Source: Paraspadella gotoi
Taxonomy: Eukaryota > Chaetognatha
Assembly: GCA_051294375.1 (NCBI GenBank)
Contig: CM119270.1
Span: 7,554,197-7,618,196 of the forward strand
Length of the DNA: 64,000 nucleotides
Reading direction: 5' to 3'
Shown one piece after another: positions 10,130 through 22,000 of this stretch. The notes below the pieces were generated by a model. The model had not been told where the DNA came from. It was given only the letters and a program-made list of their open reading frames with translations, and ran no database searches. Position numbers and translations under genes: made by a program. Position 1 is the stretch's first letter. Every line of letters starts with the position of its first letter.

Positions 10130-12900
10130 TGAAAGAAAATGGGTTGTTGAATGCAAAAACTGTTTTTTCCTGAACTTAGGACTAAGCTCTGACTAAAAAA
10201 GCCGAGAGGTTTTTTTAATATATTCTTTTTACCGGCCATGTAGAATGATGGCAATATTGCTATTATTAAGTTTCAAAAAATCCGACGATAAATATAGAAA
10301 ATATTGAAGATTTTTACCAAATCCGACTACCGGTTGAAAATCTTAGAATCTCTGGTTAAACTTGCATACTCTATAGCTATATCTGGCATAATTTCAGGCC
10401 CTTTAGCGCAGCAGAATAGTGAACTAGATTATGGCATTACAATCTAGCAAATTTTATCATCTTTGTATGATTATGCTAGTTAAATGCTGTTACATGTAAT
10501 GAGTTCAAATGGAGAAAATAAAGCGAAATTTGAGTCATACTTTTTTTTCTACCATCATCCTCAAAGTGCTGTTCATATGTTTTTCTTTGGTCTTTCTCGA
10601 TTGAATTCAATTCTTTGGCACGCCAATAGCCCAATACTCGTTATTGTTCAAAAGAAAAAGATTTGGAAATCTAAATTCTAATCGAAAAATATTATTGAAC
10701 GTTTATCCTCAAAACAAAGAAGTATATACCGTTTACTCATTATCATTTTGACTGTTCTTCCTTAATTATTCTATCTGATGACGAGATTTTGGATTCATAG
10801 GAATGGCCAATCCTGCGCCACGTTTAGCCACTTCCATTGATGATAGAAAATTCAACAATCTATATATGATCACAAAGAGCTCATTCTTCTACCGCGTAGA
10901 TATAGTTGATTAGAGAAAGAGATTATTCAAGTGTTGTCAGATGATTGAAGAATTTTTCGAGGAACGCATTTATATCACTCACTGATATCATTTTTGTTTG
11001 CAGTATATTTTATTTATAAGTAGATTCCTCCATATTTTTTTTATTTAGTCGAACGTTTTACTATTTTTTTCCATAATTTGACACGCTAAATTGTGCTCGT
11101 GATTACGCAAGAATATCATGTGAAGCAATGTAAAATTAATAGAACGCAATTTTAGTATTATGTCTCGAATAAATGAAAAAAACCTTGTTTAATCCATCGT
11201 ATGTGGGGTAATTGAATGTAGGCTTACAAATAGCATCCTCCTAACACTGATCATTCTCTAAAGAATTTTTTTTGTATAATACGATTTGAAGGAGAAAAAG
11301 AAGAATTTCAGAATGCAGGTTGTAGAAGCGTACAGATAATGTCTGACGTACTGAGCATGATAATCATGATCGCTTTTATGTGTTGATGTATAATGGGGGC
11401 AGTAAAGAAACTAAAAAAAATTCGATCATTAAGTCATTCACATGAACCCTTTCAATGGCTATTCGGCGAAATTCTTTTTCTTATTTAAAATGGATATAAA
11501 TAACAGAATTAAAATCCAGTATAAGGTTGTTATATTTTAAAAGAAAAATTATCCATACAAATAACACAATAATGTCTTGCTTTGTCAAATTAGTGATCGC
11601 CAGCTTAAGTATAATTTTAAATTTTATTATGATAAACAAGCCAGTGTCAAGCTTTTGTTTTTGCGAGTTAGTAATGAAAAATGATAATTTTTTTTCACAG
11701 AAAAAGGAAGACATGCCAGACTTTCATATCAAGTTGAAAACATTTTTATATTATCATTTTTTAAATATTTAAAAAGACATTTTATCAAGCTATTAAAGCA
11801 ATTTGTGCTTGTTTTTTTACTTTAACTGACAAATACAAGCAGAGATTTAATGCAGTAGAGAAAAGTTTAATGGTAATCAAAATGTAATTCAGTCTTTCCT
11901 TTTCAGATTACAAAAGAAAAAAGAAAAAAATTCACTTATGCTTTCTATGAAATTTTTAATGCTCTAGATTTATTATGGATAAAATGTAAATAAAACTATT
12001 TTTAAGAAAGATGTCCCATGTATTAGTGCTGAATTTGATACCACGCCCACCTTGCTATCTCTTTTCTTCAAAAGTTATTCAAGAAAATAACTTTTTTTAC
12101 CATTAAGACTAAGGATATTGAAGTTTTGAACTGACGCAGAACAAAATTTTCAAAAATTTTGGCAAAATTCTCACTTAATCCTATTGTACAATACTTAAAT
12201 TATTATATATAAAACTTGAAGAAAAATTTTTGTCATCTAAGAGACCATATCACTTTCGAGTTGTACCCATCGATATAACTCATTTATGGTAAATGCTGAA
12301 GAAATCAGCGAACATATGTCATTGATTTTTAATAGTTAGTACGTAGCGCAGTCAGAAATCTTTAGAGAAACTTAAATTTTTATTCTGATAATTTTGCCTT
12401 TTAAGGCTGGACGGTATAGCGTTGTAGACTATATCTCGGAAACTATTGTAGGAATTTTAAAAACGTTTTTGCAAGTGATATTGACTTCATGCTCCAGGAC
12501 TGGCATAAAAAAAAATAAAAAAATTAATTAAAGATTAGCTCTCCTTTGAGGTATCTGATTATAAGAAGAAAAATGATATTCTAGTGCTGATTTTGTAGTT
12601 GTTTTTTGTTTGTTTTTCGTTTGTTTTTTTAGTTCAATACAATGGTTAGTAAATAGTTTAGCTTTCTTGAAATTATAATAAAGTCAAACGAGCATTATAT
12701 AGTACATTAATATATTGTTAGTTCCTATCATACATGTGTTAGCAGAAAATTATAAAAAAAATCTAGCCATAATTTTTAGCACATTGATTAAAAATTTTAG
12801 CCATTTCTGGCATAATTTCAAGACGCCATCGAGCATATATTTTTTTCACCGAGTTTTAACCAGAGCTATCAGGTCAGTCAAGTCGGGACAAATAAACAAG
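10130..12900. other. A+T-rich unique DNA, no supported gene
   Basis: Low-G+C sequence with few simple repeats. Two places (about 10378-10398 and 12806-12826) share the phrase TCTGGCATAATTTCA, which may mark related dispersed repeats. The longest frames (65-81 residues) match nothing I recognise, and no splice-bounded exon is evident. Confidence 0.6.
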
Positions 12901-12930
12901 ATGCCTTTTTGAAGGGGAAATCTGCAAGGA

Positions 12931-12953
12931 GAGAGAGAGAGAGGAAAAGGAGA

Positions 12954-13001
<48 letters not shown>

Positions 13002-13024
13002 AGATGAGAGAGAGAGAGAGAGAG
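12931..13024. repeat. Imperfect (GA)n array
   Basis: GA dinucleotides with short AGG and GATG interruptions. It is followed at 13040-13300 by a CG-richer stretch containing CGACGACG and CGCCGACGCC words and a 94-residue frame with no recognisable motif. Confidence 0.9.
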
Positions 13025-13392
13025 ACGTGAAATCTTTAAAAAACAAAGCGTCGCCGTTTACCGGCGACGGCGACGACGATGACAGGACGAAAACCTCAAA
13101 AAGCCCAAAAACGCACGAGCGGCTTTTAAACGCCCGACGCCGCCTGACGCCGCCGACGCCGGAAAAGGCAATGGAGACAAATTCCGGCTTTCACGTGAGC
13201 GCCGGATGCCGACCCGAGATGAAGTTTGTCCGGAAGAGGGCTGTGAATCGCGAGAGCGCAAAACAAAGAGAAACGAATGAACGTCACCTTCGCGTAAACG
13301 AAATGCTGTAGTGAGGATTAAGGGAGGTTATGTTAAGGAGCTGAGGAAAATAGTTTTAGTATTTGTTAGTCGGATCTGCTTATCAGCAGTCC

Positions 13393-14530
13393 CGACTCTT
13401 GTATAATCCACTTGTCGGTCCGTCGGTCCCGCCCCCTCAATCTTGTCGTTCATTCACTTAAATCATGTCAAAACATCGAATTATGATAAACTTATACAAA
13501 GGGAATGATGTCCGTCATCTGTCTATCTGTCTGTCGTCCGTCCATCTCCCCCTCGGGATGGATTGGAATTAAATTTGTGTGAGGTCCAGAAAGTGTGTGA
13601 TTGGCTGGATATAAAGTTTTTTTATGAATCGACAAGTTGAATGAGTTCAAATAAAAAAAACATAAGTCACATTTACTAAAATCTTTTACTAATTTTAACC
13701 CATAATTAATAACTCTAATTATCATAATTGTTTGATAGATTGAGATGAAATTTTTTGTGTTTGGGTAGGCGAAGCTGGATATATTTTTTAATTAACATGT
13801 TTTATATTTTTGATTCAACTTTTTATGAGAATCTGATCTTTAAAAAAGTTTAAAATTTATTATTTTATAAGAAATATTACTACAATATATTTGTATTTAC
13901 TATTTCTGTTTAAGAACCAATATGAACAAAATATTTTTGAACTAGTTAATCATACTATCTCACATTTAAATATCTTGTTTGATCATTCAAATATTTTTTT
14001 TTGTTCTGAGTGCTCATTCTACGTCCTAAGTCAGGGGCAAGATAGCTTATTTATAATGAATTCGATATTATTATATTGGTTGTACCAATTTCATTAAAAT
14101 TTTGTGTGTGGTATGGAAAAGTGTGTGATGAGCAGGATATAAAGTTTCGATGGAAATCGAGAAGTGGAAATGAGTTTGCATGAAAAATGATTCATAAATG
14201 TTTTAATTAAATAATTAATAAATTAATTGATTATAATTAAATTGAAAAAATGATGCAATTTGAAAAAAATGATGGTAAGATAAAAAATGATCAGTTAAAA
14301 AAATGAAGCAGTCAAAAAAATGATGCAATTAGAAAATGATGCAAGTGAAAAAAGATGCAAGTTAAAAATTGATTGCAAGTTAGAAAGTTTTTTTCAACCG
14401 CATAATTTTTTAAGTTTCAAAAATTATGCGAGTTAAAAAAAATGGTGCAAGTTAAAAAAATGATACGAATTTAAAAAAATTATGGAAGTGAAAAAATGAT
14501 GCAAGTTTAAAAATGAAGCAAGTTAATAAT
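13393..14530. mobile_element. Composite repeat, copy 1: GTCY tract, ~160-bp units, 17-bp minisatellite
   Basis: The order is: GTCGGTCCGTCGGTCC at 13407-13427, a spacer with TCGAATTATGATAAA (13477-13491), a second GTCY tract at 13500-13550, then diverged units at about 13555-13720, 13725-13900 and 14095-14230. The units share the words TTTGTGTG, GAAAGTGTGTGATTG, CTGGATATAAAGTTT and GAAATGAGTT. They are followed by a 17-18-bp minisatellite. The same order recurs at 16203-17210. A GTCY microsatellite plus roughly 160-bp core repeats recalls non-autonomous Helitron-like elements (DINE-1, pDv, pearl), but that is inference: I did not find the expected terminal hairpin or CTAG end. No protein is encoded. 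Confidence 0.6.
14245..14530. repeat. 17-18-bp A+T-rich minisatellite (copy 1 tail)
   Basis: Degenerate units of the form AAAAATGATGCAAGTTAA, repeated about a dozen times with indels. The core AATnATGCnAGTT is shared with the array at 16940-17205, indicating one ancestral minisatellite. Confidence 0.8.
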
Positions 14531-14582
14531 AGTTTAATGGTTAAAAAATTATTTGTTTGTACGATAGTAACATTTTTTGAAG

Positions 14583-15372
14583 AGACAGTATTATTGTTAT
14601 GTGTTAGTGACAGAAACCATCAAATGTAACAGTCCCTAGCTTCGGATCAGGCTGTAACACCATGTAACAGGCGGGTTAGCGCCCCGTCCCTCTTACTGCA
14701 TACAACCACCGGGCTAGAACCCAAACCTTTGGGTTGGGGAGGCGAATGACTTGCCTCCGGCACCAATGGCGCTGATGACGGTTGGTGGATTCAGTCCACC
14801 TACATCCCCCTCCCGTAGAGATGTCTGTTGCGTCTCTCAGTGAATTGTTGTTGTGGTGGAAAGTTGTCACCAAGTGAGGCATGTCGCCTGATGTGTTGTG
14901 GGCGGAAAATGCATCGCAAGGTTGAGCGCATGTCGCCTGAAAGTGTTGTTGTTGCTGTGTGTTCGGAGTCGGGCTCACCAATGAAAGAGACAGTAATTAT
15001 CAATGACTTGCCTCCGCACCAATGGCCGCTGAATGAACGGTTGGTGGATTTCAGTCCCATAAGTTCAGTTTTTTGCAAGCGATTTACATGGATTGGCAGC
15101 TCAGCCAGCTCAGATAAGGCGCTGTTCATTTCTAGACCCTTAAAAAGAACATTTTCTGGGGGACTAAAATCCACCACCGTTCATCAGCGGCCATTGGTGC
15201 CGGAGGCTAGTCATCTGCCTCCCAACCAAAGTCCGGGTTCTAGCGGTGGTCGCTGCAGTGAAGAGGATGGGGCGCTTAACCCGCCTTTAACATGGTGTTA
15301 CAGCCTGCAATCCGAAGCTCAGGGACTGCTTATATTGAATGGTTCTGTCACTATCCATAACAAAAATAACTG
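14583..15372. mobile_element. Foldback element with ~220-bp inverted repeats
   Basis: The arms at about 14583-14812 and 15158-15372 are inverted copies. Matching blocks include GTGACAGAA(A)CCAT at the outer edge, CAGTCCCT(G)AGCTTCGGAT, GGCTGTAACACCATGT, GGCGGGTTA and GCCTCCGGCACCAATGG. A third, shortened copy of the inner part lies in direct orientation at 15001-15060, and 14955-14995 is inverted against 15370-15410, so the structure is nested. The outer ends extend into GTTATG(G/T)-like sequence. A 276-codon open frame runs from inside the element into flanking DNA and has no recognisable domain; I do not call it a gene. Class is uncertain (foldback or MITE-like). Confidence 0.75.
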
Positions 15373-16200
15373 TTCTTCATTGGTGAGTCCCGATTTCCGA
15401 ACACAACACATCAGTCATTTCGTTATCATCGCATCAATTATGGGTTATCATCACATCAATATTTGGTTACCATCGAAGCAGGCTCGATCCTTATGCTTTA
15501 ATATTTCTAGATCTAATTTTTACGGACTCGTTTTTTTCAAACTTAATATCGTTTTTCTTTTAATCTTTTCTTCTTTCTTTCACGCCTTCATCCAATCCTT
15601 TTTCCGATATTCGCTACAATTCTTCCCGGTCCTACTTCACGAAGACGCTTCTTCTTAATTTCTACTTTCTTATCTTGTCTCTTGCTTAATTTCCACCTCT
15701 CTCTCTCTCTTCTCTCTCTCTCTTCTCCTCTCTGCCTCCCTGTTCACTATACAACTTCACAACGCCAACAAATTCTTCTAAACTCTCTCTTGCATGTCTC
15801 CATGACAACGCGTTGCTCGCTCACGTTCTCAATATCACGCTTATTCTTTTCGCGTTTCCACGCCCTCTACAACATAACCGCCGTCAAATTGGAGGGTTCC
15901 ATCTATCCCTTAAACCATCTAACACCCTCATTCCTCTAATACACCCCCAGTCCCATCGATTTCTTCAGTCCCCAAATCCTTTTTTTCTTGAATCGTCGAG
16001 AGAAATCCGTTAAAATTGCTTCCTCTTATTTTTTAGAAGAGAGCATCTCAGAGAAGAGAGAGAGAGAGAGAGAGATAAGAGAGAGAGGAGAGGTGAGTGC
16101 TCTATTTTTTATCAAGTTAAAGAGCGCGTTTCTCTCTCCCCTTATAAATTTTTGTCGCCAACAAAAACACGATTTCTGTTTTCTTTTCGATTATGCAGAA
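15373..16200. other. Spacer between foldback element and second composite repeat
   Basis: It holds a short tandem phrase (ATCATCGCATCAATTATGG and ATCATCACATCAATATTTGG at 15426-15466), T- and C-rich sequence, a CT array at 15702-15735, and a GA array at 16055-16090. No coding exon is supported. Confidence 0.55.
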
Positions 16201-16202
16201 TT

Positions 16203-17210
16203 TTTTAGTCGATCAAGCTTATCATTATTCACTTTGTCGGTCTGTCGGTCCACCCCAAAATATTGTCGTAAATCATTATTATCATATCAGAACCTCGAAT
16301 TATGATAAAATTTGGCAAAAAAAGTGATGTCAGTCAGTCCGTCTGTCCGTCCGTCCGTCCGTTCCGTCCGTCATCCGTCCGTCCGTCGTCGTCTGTCCGT
16401 CCACCTTAGCAAAAACTCTAATTATCGTGATTGGATGGATGGATTAGATGAAATTTGTGTGTGGGTAGGAAACTGTTGTGATTGAAACGGATATGAAGTT
16501 TCGATGGAATGGAAATTGTTTAAATGGAAAAAACAAAAAATATATTCATTATTGAACGCCAATTGCTCGTGAGTGAATAAGGCAATGACTTCAAATTTTG
16601 TATGAGTAGGAAAGTGTGTGATTGAGCTGGATATAAAGTCTCGATGGAATCGTGCGAGTGGAAATGAGTTAAAATGTAAAAAACAAAAGTCATATTTACT
16701 ATTTTTATTTTGTCTCATACTTAAATTACTCATAATTATTATGTTTATTAAAAATTGGATAGATAAATTAAATGGAATTTTGTGTGTGGGTAGGAAAGTA
16801 TGTAATAAAGCTGGATATAAATTTTTTGATGGAATCGTAGGAAGTGACAAAGAGTTCAAATTAGAACCAAAAGACACATTTATTTGGAATTTTTTAAAGT
16901 TTCTCTATCTCTATCTCTCTCTGATTGATTGATGACCAAATATAATTGATAAAAATATGCCAGTTGATCAAATTCTGCAAGTTGACCAAATTAGCAGTTG
17001 ACCAAATTCTGCAAGTGACAAATTATGCCTGTGAACCAAAATTATGCCAGTTGACCAAAATTATGCAGTTGATAAATTATGCCAGTTGACCAAATTATGC
17101 CAGTTCACCACATTATTCAGTTTGACCAATTATGTCGTTGAACAAATTTGTCGTTGACAAATTATGCTAGTGACCATAATGCAAGTGATTAAATTATGCA
17201 AGTTGACAGT
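16203..17210. mobile_element. Composite repeat, copy 2
   Basis: It has the same order as 13393-14530: GTCGGTCTGTCGGTCC near 16235-16250, TCGAATTATGATAAA (16294-16308), a long GTCC tetranucleotide tract (16330-16402), then about 160-bp units at roughly 16435-16580, 16585-16740 and 16745-16900, and a 17-18-bp minisatellite. The units retain GTGTGTGGGTAGGAAAGT, CTGGATATAAA and TCGATGGAAT. Having both copies in one orientation with the foldback element between them means either two insertions of one family or a split larger element. No protein is encoded. Confidence 0.6.
16940..17205. repeat. 18-bp A+T-rich minisatellite (copy 2 tail)
   Basis: About fifteen degenerate units of the form AAATTATGCCAGTTGACC. 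The core AAT-ATGC-AGTT matches the array at 14245-14530, but the flanks of the unit differ (TTGACC here, AAAAAA there). Confidence 0.85.
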
Positions 17211-17548
17211 TAGCTTTTACCACTTATTAATCGTAGGCAATCCGACATTGTTTGCTCAAAATTGTTTTCTTTTTTTCAAACAGTCAGTTAATCCGGTTTA
17301 AAACTGTCTGTTTGTAGTTTTTTCTAAAAACTACATAAATAATTTTGGAACGAACTTTTAAAATTAAAAAAGTTGTATTGCGAAGTAGAGTGTATGAATT
17401 GATAATAACTCAGAAAAAATATATTTTTCGAAAACCCCAAATAACTTTAAAAAACTTTAACTTTAAAAAAAAAATTAGTTTAAACATTGAACCGTTTTAA
17501 TAATAGTATAGCCATAATTTAAAAACAAATTTATAATTGTTCACAAAG

Positions 17549-17631
17549 AATTTATTGGAGTTAATGCCAGACATGATTCGAACATTATTCTGTTCTGTTC
17601 AAACCATGTCTGCATTAACCTCAAATAAATT
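17549..17631. repeat. Long imperfect hairpin
   Basis: A 27-base arm at 17549-17575 (start AATTTATTGGAGTTAATG) pairs with 17605-17631 with only two single-base bulges and a mismatch. The intervening 29 bases can extend the stem slightly (ATTCGAAC against GTTCAAAC). It could be a MITE remnant, a small-RNA hairpin precursor or the core of a foldback repeat. Confidence 0.8.
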
Positions 17632-17639
17632 TACTTACC

Positions 17640-19050
17640 ATCAAAACGAAAGAAAAACCATCAATAAGCCATACAAATTATTGAAATTGTAATATTTATT
17701 TTTAAAATTTGTCATGGCAGATTAAGTAAGTATAAAAGGTCATTTAAGGTCTCATGCTTTCATCTCCTGCCAAAGTAGAAACCAATGTACTTCGCCTCTG
17801 ACTCTCTCTTTCTCTCATTCACTCCCTCGATTTCTCCGCGACCGACGAATTTCACTCCTTTGAAATAACTTCGAATGAATCAACAAACCAAGCTGTCCAA
17901 GCAATGGGACGAGCTGAGTTTCACATGCATTACGGGAGGCGAATTTAGGATTGCCACCCAAGAATGTTTCTCTTTTTTTTTCTGTCTTCCATTCGTGATT
18001 CTATTTCTTTTGATTTCTTTTCCCGCCCCGTTCGTTCCAATTTTCCTCCTCCCTAAGTTTTTTTCTTCCATACCTCGTCTTTGTGTTTCTCTTCTCTTGT
18101 CACCTCAAATTTGCGTTCGTCTCGTCAGAGGGAGTCTCTCTGTTTCTGATGGCGAAATTGCGTGCGCCTCTTTTTCTTCTCCCCCCCCAATTTTCTTTTC
18201 ATCGTTAAAAATCACTGAAAATTCCTAGAAGGAAAATGAATCTGCGCTCGTGAAAAGAGGATCGAGTGTGCAGAGGAACTGGCTCGTCAATCTCAAACAT
18301 TCACTATCGGAAAAATAGAACGGTGCATCTCGTGTCTTGGATGAAATCTTCTTTTCGTCGAATCGATTCTTCAAAAAAAATTATTTGGCTTCGGCATCAA
18401 TTCCAATTCATTTTTTCTTTTATTTTATTTTTTTTTCCGTGCCACGGTTAGCGACGGCCTGGCTCGTCGATTGATTAAGGAAGCGTAGTGGCTTAGATGA
18501 GTCTTCAGGTTCGATGCCTAAAAGGAAGACTCTCGAGCAACGGAAGCTAATCAGTAGAAGAATAAAGAACGAACCGCTCGCGGAAGTCGCAACCCACCTA
18601 GCCGTACTCACGCTCCAAAGCCTCCGACACGCTGAAAAGTGCAGGCTCTGGTCAGGCGGGCGAGATGAGGGACTGCGTTCCAATGACCCAACGAAAACAT
18701 GATTTGAGCCATGGGAATCCAATGCGTAGAGAGTATGCTGTGTCTACTCGATCTCGCAGCTCGCATCGAGAGACGTGAGATCGAGAGAGAGATGGATAAG
18801 GCTCCGTCGTGTGTTAAACAAAAACGTTTTCCTGGATTTGAAATAAAAAATTAGAAAATATAAAAATAAAGCCTGGCGTTGAAGGAATATGAGAAAGGAT
18901 AAAGAGCCCAGGGGACGGAGAGGATGTATGAACGATGGATGGAGAGAGAGGGATAGCCTAAAATGACGATGACCGGGTATAAAGAAGAGATCCGCGGAGT
19001 GTAGAGAGTAAAAGTTATCGATGATCGATGAGGAGAGAGAGAGAGACGAA
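17640..19050. other. No supported gene; weak tRNA-like words
   Basis: The region mixes T/C-rich and A+T-rich DNA. At 18491-18520 a TGGCTTAG word and GGTTCGATGCC resemble Pol III box A and box B but are too close together for a tRNA. A 62-residue frame follows (18514-18702) with no recognised domain. Confidence 0.45.
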
Positions 19051-19054
19051 TAAG

Positions 19055-22000
19055 ATGTAGACAAGAAATTATTGATCTCTTCCTTTATCTTTTCTTCTTT
19101 CTTGGGCGCTCGGTGACTCTTCGTGACGTAAGAAAGGCGTCTCTTTCTCTTGTCCGGTCTATCTCTGCACGCCTCCCTCTTGCTCGAGTTACTCTCTCTA
19201 CGTGGAAGTGGTGACAACGGATACGAACCGGATTGAGTAGGTTATCAAAAGGAGTAAACGAGATGGAAACGAGAGATAAAGTATCGCTGAGCGGAGCTTT
19301 TTATTGCATTTTTTGTTTTATATGTTCTGATATTCTTTTTTGATACTTAAAGCTCGGGAGATTAAATAATGTAATAAAATATGTTAGGTTGGAAAGTGAA
19401 GGACATTATGATATAAGAACGAAACAAGTAGATGCTGTTTGTGCACCTCTTGTAGACGCGTACAAATTAATGCCGGTGAGCGGTGGTAGAAGAGTCGAGT
19501 GGTGTGAGGCTAGACTGAGATATGGGTGTGTCCAATCACTTAAAGCAGAGACATCAGTTTGACCGTAACGACTGAGAAGGAGCAGGAAAGAAAAGGGAAA
19601 AAAAAGGAATGTGACGCGTCGAAAGGGTTAAAGAAGCGGCATATGAAAAAAGTGTGCAAGATGATGAGAAAAGGTGCAACGGGACAGAGGGAAAGCAAAA
19701 GCGCAAGGCAAGACGATTCAAGCAAGTGAGAGGAGAGAGGATCAACGAGAAGGTGAAAGGGGCGGAAGTAGAAGAGCGGGGGAGAAGGGGAGGAAGACAG
19801 AAAAGAGGAAATGAGGAAGAAGGAAGAAGAGAGAGGGTGGGGGCGCAGAAGGTAAGAAAAGAAGAAAAGAATGGAGGGAGTGAAAAGGGAAGGAGACGAA
19901 CGAGGGACGAAGAGAAAGAAGAGCGACAATTATGAGCCGAGAATGAGAAGAAAAAAAGAGAGACACCTGGAGAGAGAAAGGGATGTATTGGCTTGCGACA
20001 GAGATAGTGGATTTCGCCTCAGCAGCCAAAGCAGCGAGCTGAGAGCGGAGGAGAGTGAGCAGCAGAAGATTCCGCCTTCGTATTTTGATCTTTCTTTGTA
20101 CATCTGTTGTCATCGTCAGTCACTAAGTGAGTGAGGGATTGGAAGACTGAGCAGTCAGAGAGAGGTAGAGAGTGATTGTTGATATACGAGAGAGAAGAAC
20201 ACAGAAACGAGCAGAGAGATGCAATTAGTTTTGCTTGTATCTAATTGGGTAAGTTACAGTGCTGTTCGCTGGAATTGAAACTATATGAGGAGGTATTCTT
20301 TAAGATTTATCGGTCTTTCTGGAATTTTAAATAGATATGTAGAGCTGAGTAGATTCCTCGAGTTGAAGAAAGATTTTCCGACCGTTTGAATCGAAATTGA
20401 TCTTCGAATGTGTGGTGGAGTTGCATTCACTTCTTGATAGTTCTATATATCGTACTTTTCACGTCTGTCGCATTCGTCCAGTCGTCCTTCCTCCTCGCTC
20501 AGTCTTCACTCCAATCGTAATCGTCTCTTGTTCTATTTACTCTTCGTCCTCGATGCTGCCGCGACTGTTTCATCTCGACAGCGAATCAGGGAGAACTGGG
20601 AATGTTCATTCTCTCCCTTCGTTAATCAAATTCATGAGCGTTGCTTGTAGCTCATCTCGGACACGACGGAAATTCGGTCAAACAGTGGTGTAGCTGTGAT
20701 TAGCGGTCGGCACAGCGTCGCTGCCATTGAGCCTTTGTCCGTCGGAGTGCGAGTCAGAAGCCAAGACGTTCAACGCCGGAGCCGAGAGTCATGTGTGCTG
20801 CCTCGGAACCGAACCCGGCCAACGCCAAAAAGACAGCGCACATCCTCGGGTGAAGAGAGCAACCGCAACATAAGTGAACAGACTATCGGATGCTCGGGTT
20901 TGAGATCTCTTCACTTCCACCTTCTTCTCTTGGCTACTCGCGTAAATGAAGTAGCGGCTACGCGGTGAGTTCTTTTCTACAGCTGATTTCGCGTCGTATC
21001 ACCTAACATTTGCTCCTCTGTGAACTCTCTCTCAAACTCACTCTTCTCTCGTTTCATTTCTTAAACTACATGTGACATCTCTCTACTCTCTCTTACAATC
21101 TATAAACATCTCATAAACTTTCTTTTCTCTTACCACTCTCTCTCTCTTATCTTCCTCCTTCGCTTTCGCTGAGAAAATAATCTCAAGTTTGTGCGCGTGG
21201 TGCTTAGAAATTCTTTAGGCTTCTGATCATTGACTAGGTCAAAAGGATGGGTCGGAGTTTCTCCGCGAATGAGATTACCGAAGACTTTCCGATACTTGGG
21301 TCTGGATTCTGAGAAAATATACATACGTTTCAGGATTATGAAGAAAATCCCTGATTATTGTTGTCCTTCCTCTTTCCTCGGCCTTCCTTTCCTGTCGTTT
21401 TATGCCGTGTCTCTTATCCTTTTTTCGTGTCCTTTACGTCTTCCTTGCTCGTTGTAGCGAGAAATTCTTTTCCTTCGGTTTTTGCATCTTCTCCTTTCCT
21501 TCTTTGTGCTTCCTTTTCTTCTTATCGCTCTTTACATATTATCTCTACTTTAGATGCCTTTATCCTTCTTTGCCTTCTTTTCCTTCTTTTTGCTCTTTTT
21601 CCTCTTGCTTCCTTTCCTCTTATGATGCATTCTAATTTCACTTCTTTGCTATGCCCTTTCCTTCATTTGTTGCCTTCCTATTCCTTCTTTTGTTCTTTTA
21701 CGGATTCTTTTGCATCGACTTTCCGATATCTTAATTTAAGCCTTCTTTCCGATGTCTTGTGCCTTCTTCCTTTTGTGGCCTTATCTTTCGTTCTTTTGGT
21801 TCCTTCTTTTGAACTTCTTTTATTCTTTTACTTCTTCCTTTTTAGCCTCCTTTCCTTCTTTTGCCTTCTTGCCTGTCTTCTTCTTCTTTGGCCGATTCCC
21901 TTGCCATCGCCTTCTTTGCCTTCTTGTCGTCTTCACTTGTTCGTCTCGTCCTTCTGCCTTCGTATCATTGTCTTCTTGGTCTTTTCTGGTGGCCTTCCTA

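Noticed and set aside
14828-15658. 276-codon open frame
   Set aside because: It begins inside the foldback element, crosses its centre and right arm and continues into T-rich flank. There is no recognisable domain, so it is not called as a transposase.
13500-17210. CRISPR-like regularly spaced repeats
   Set aside because: The 17-18-bp and 160-bp repeats are degenerate tandem arrays without conserved repeats separated by unique spacers, and the DNA is clearly eukaryotic.
18491-18520. Box A and box B like words suggesting a tRNA gene
   Set aside because: The two boxes are only about 18 bases apart, too close for a tRNA, and no cloverleaf forms. At most this is a decayed SINE.
20700-20965. G+C-balanced patch ending in a GTGAGT donor as a first coding exon
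   Set aside because: A Cys-containing frame there is preceded by a stop without a start codon and ends before the donor in another phase. It could be an untranslated leader but there is no proof.
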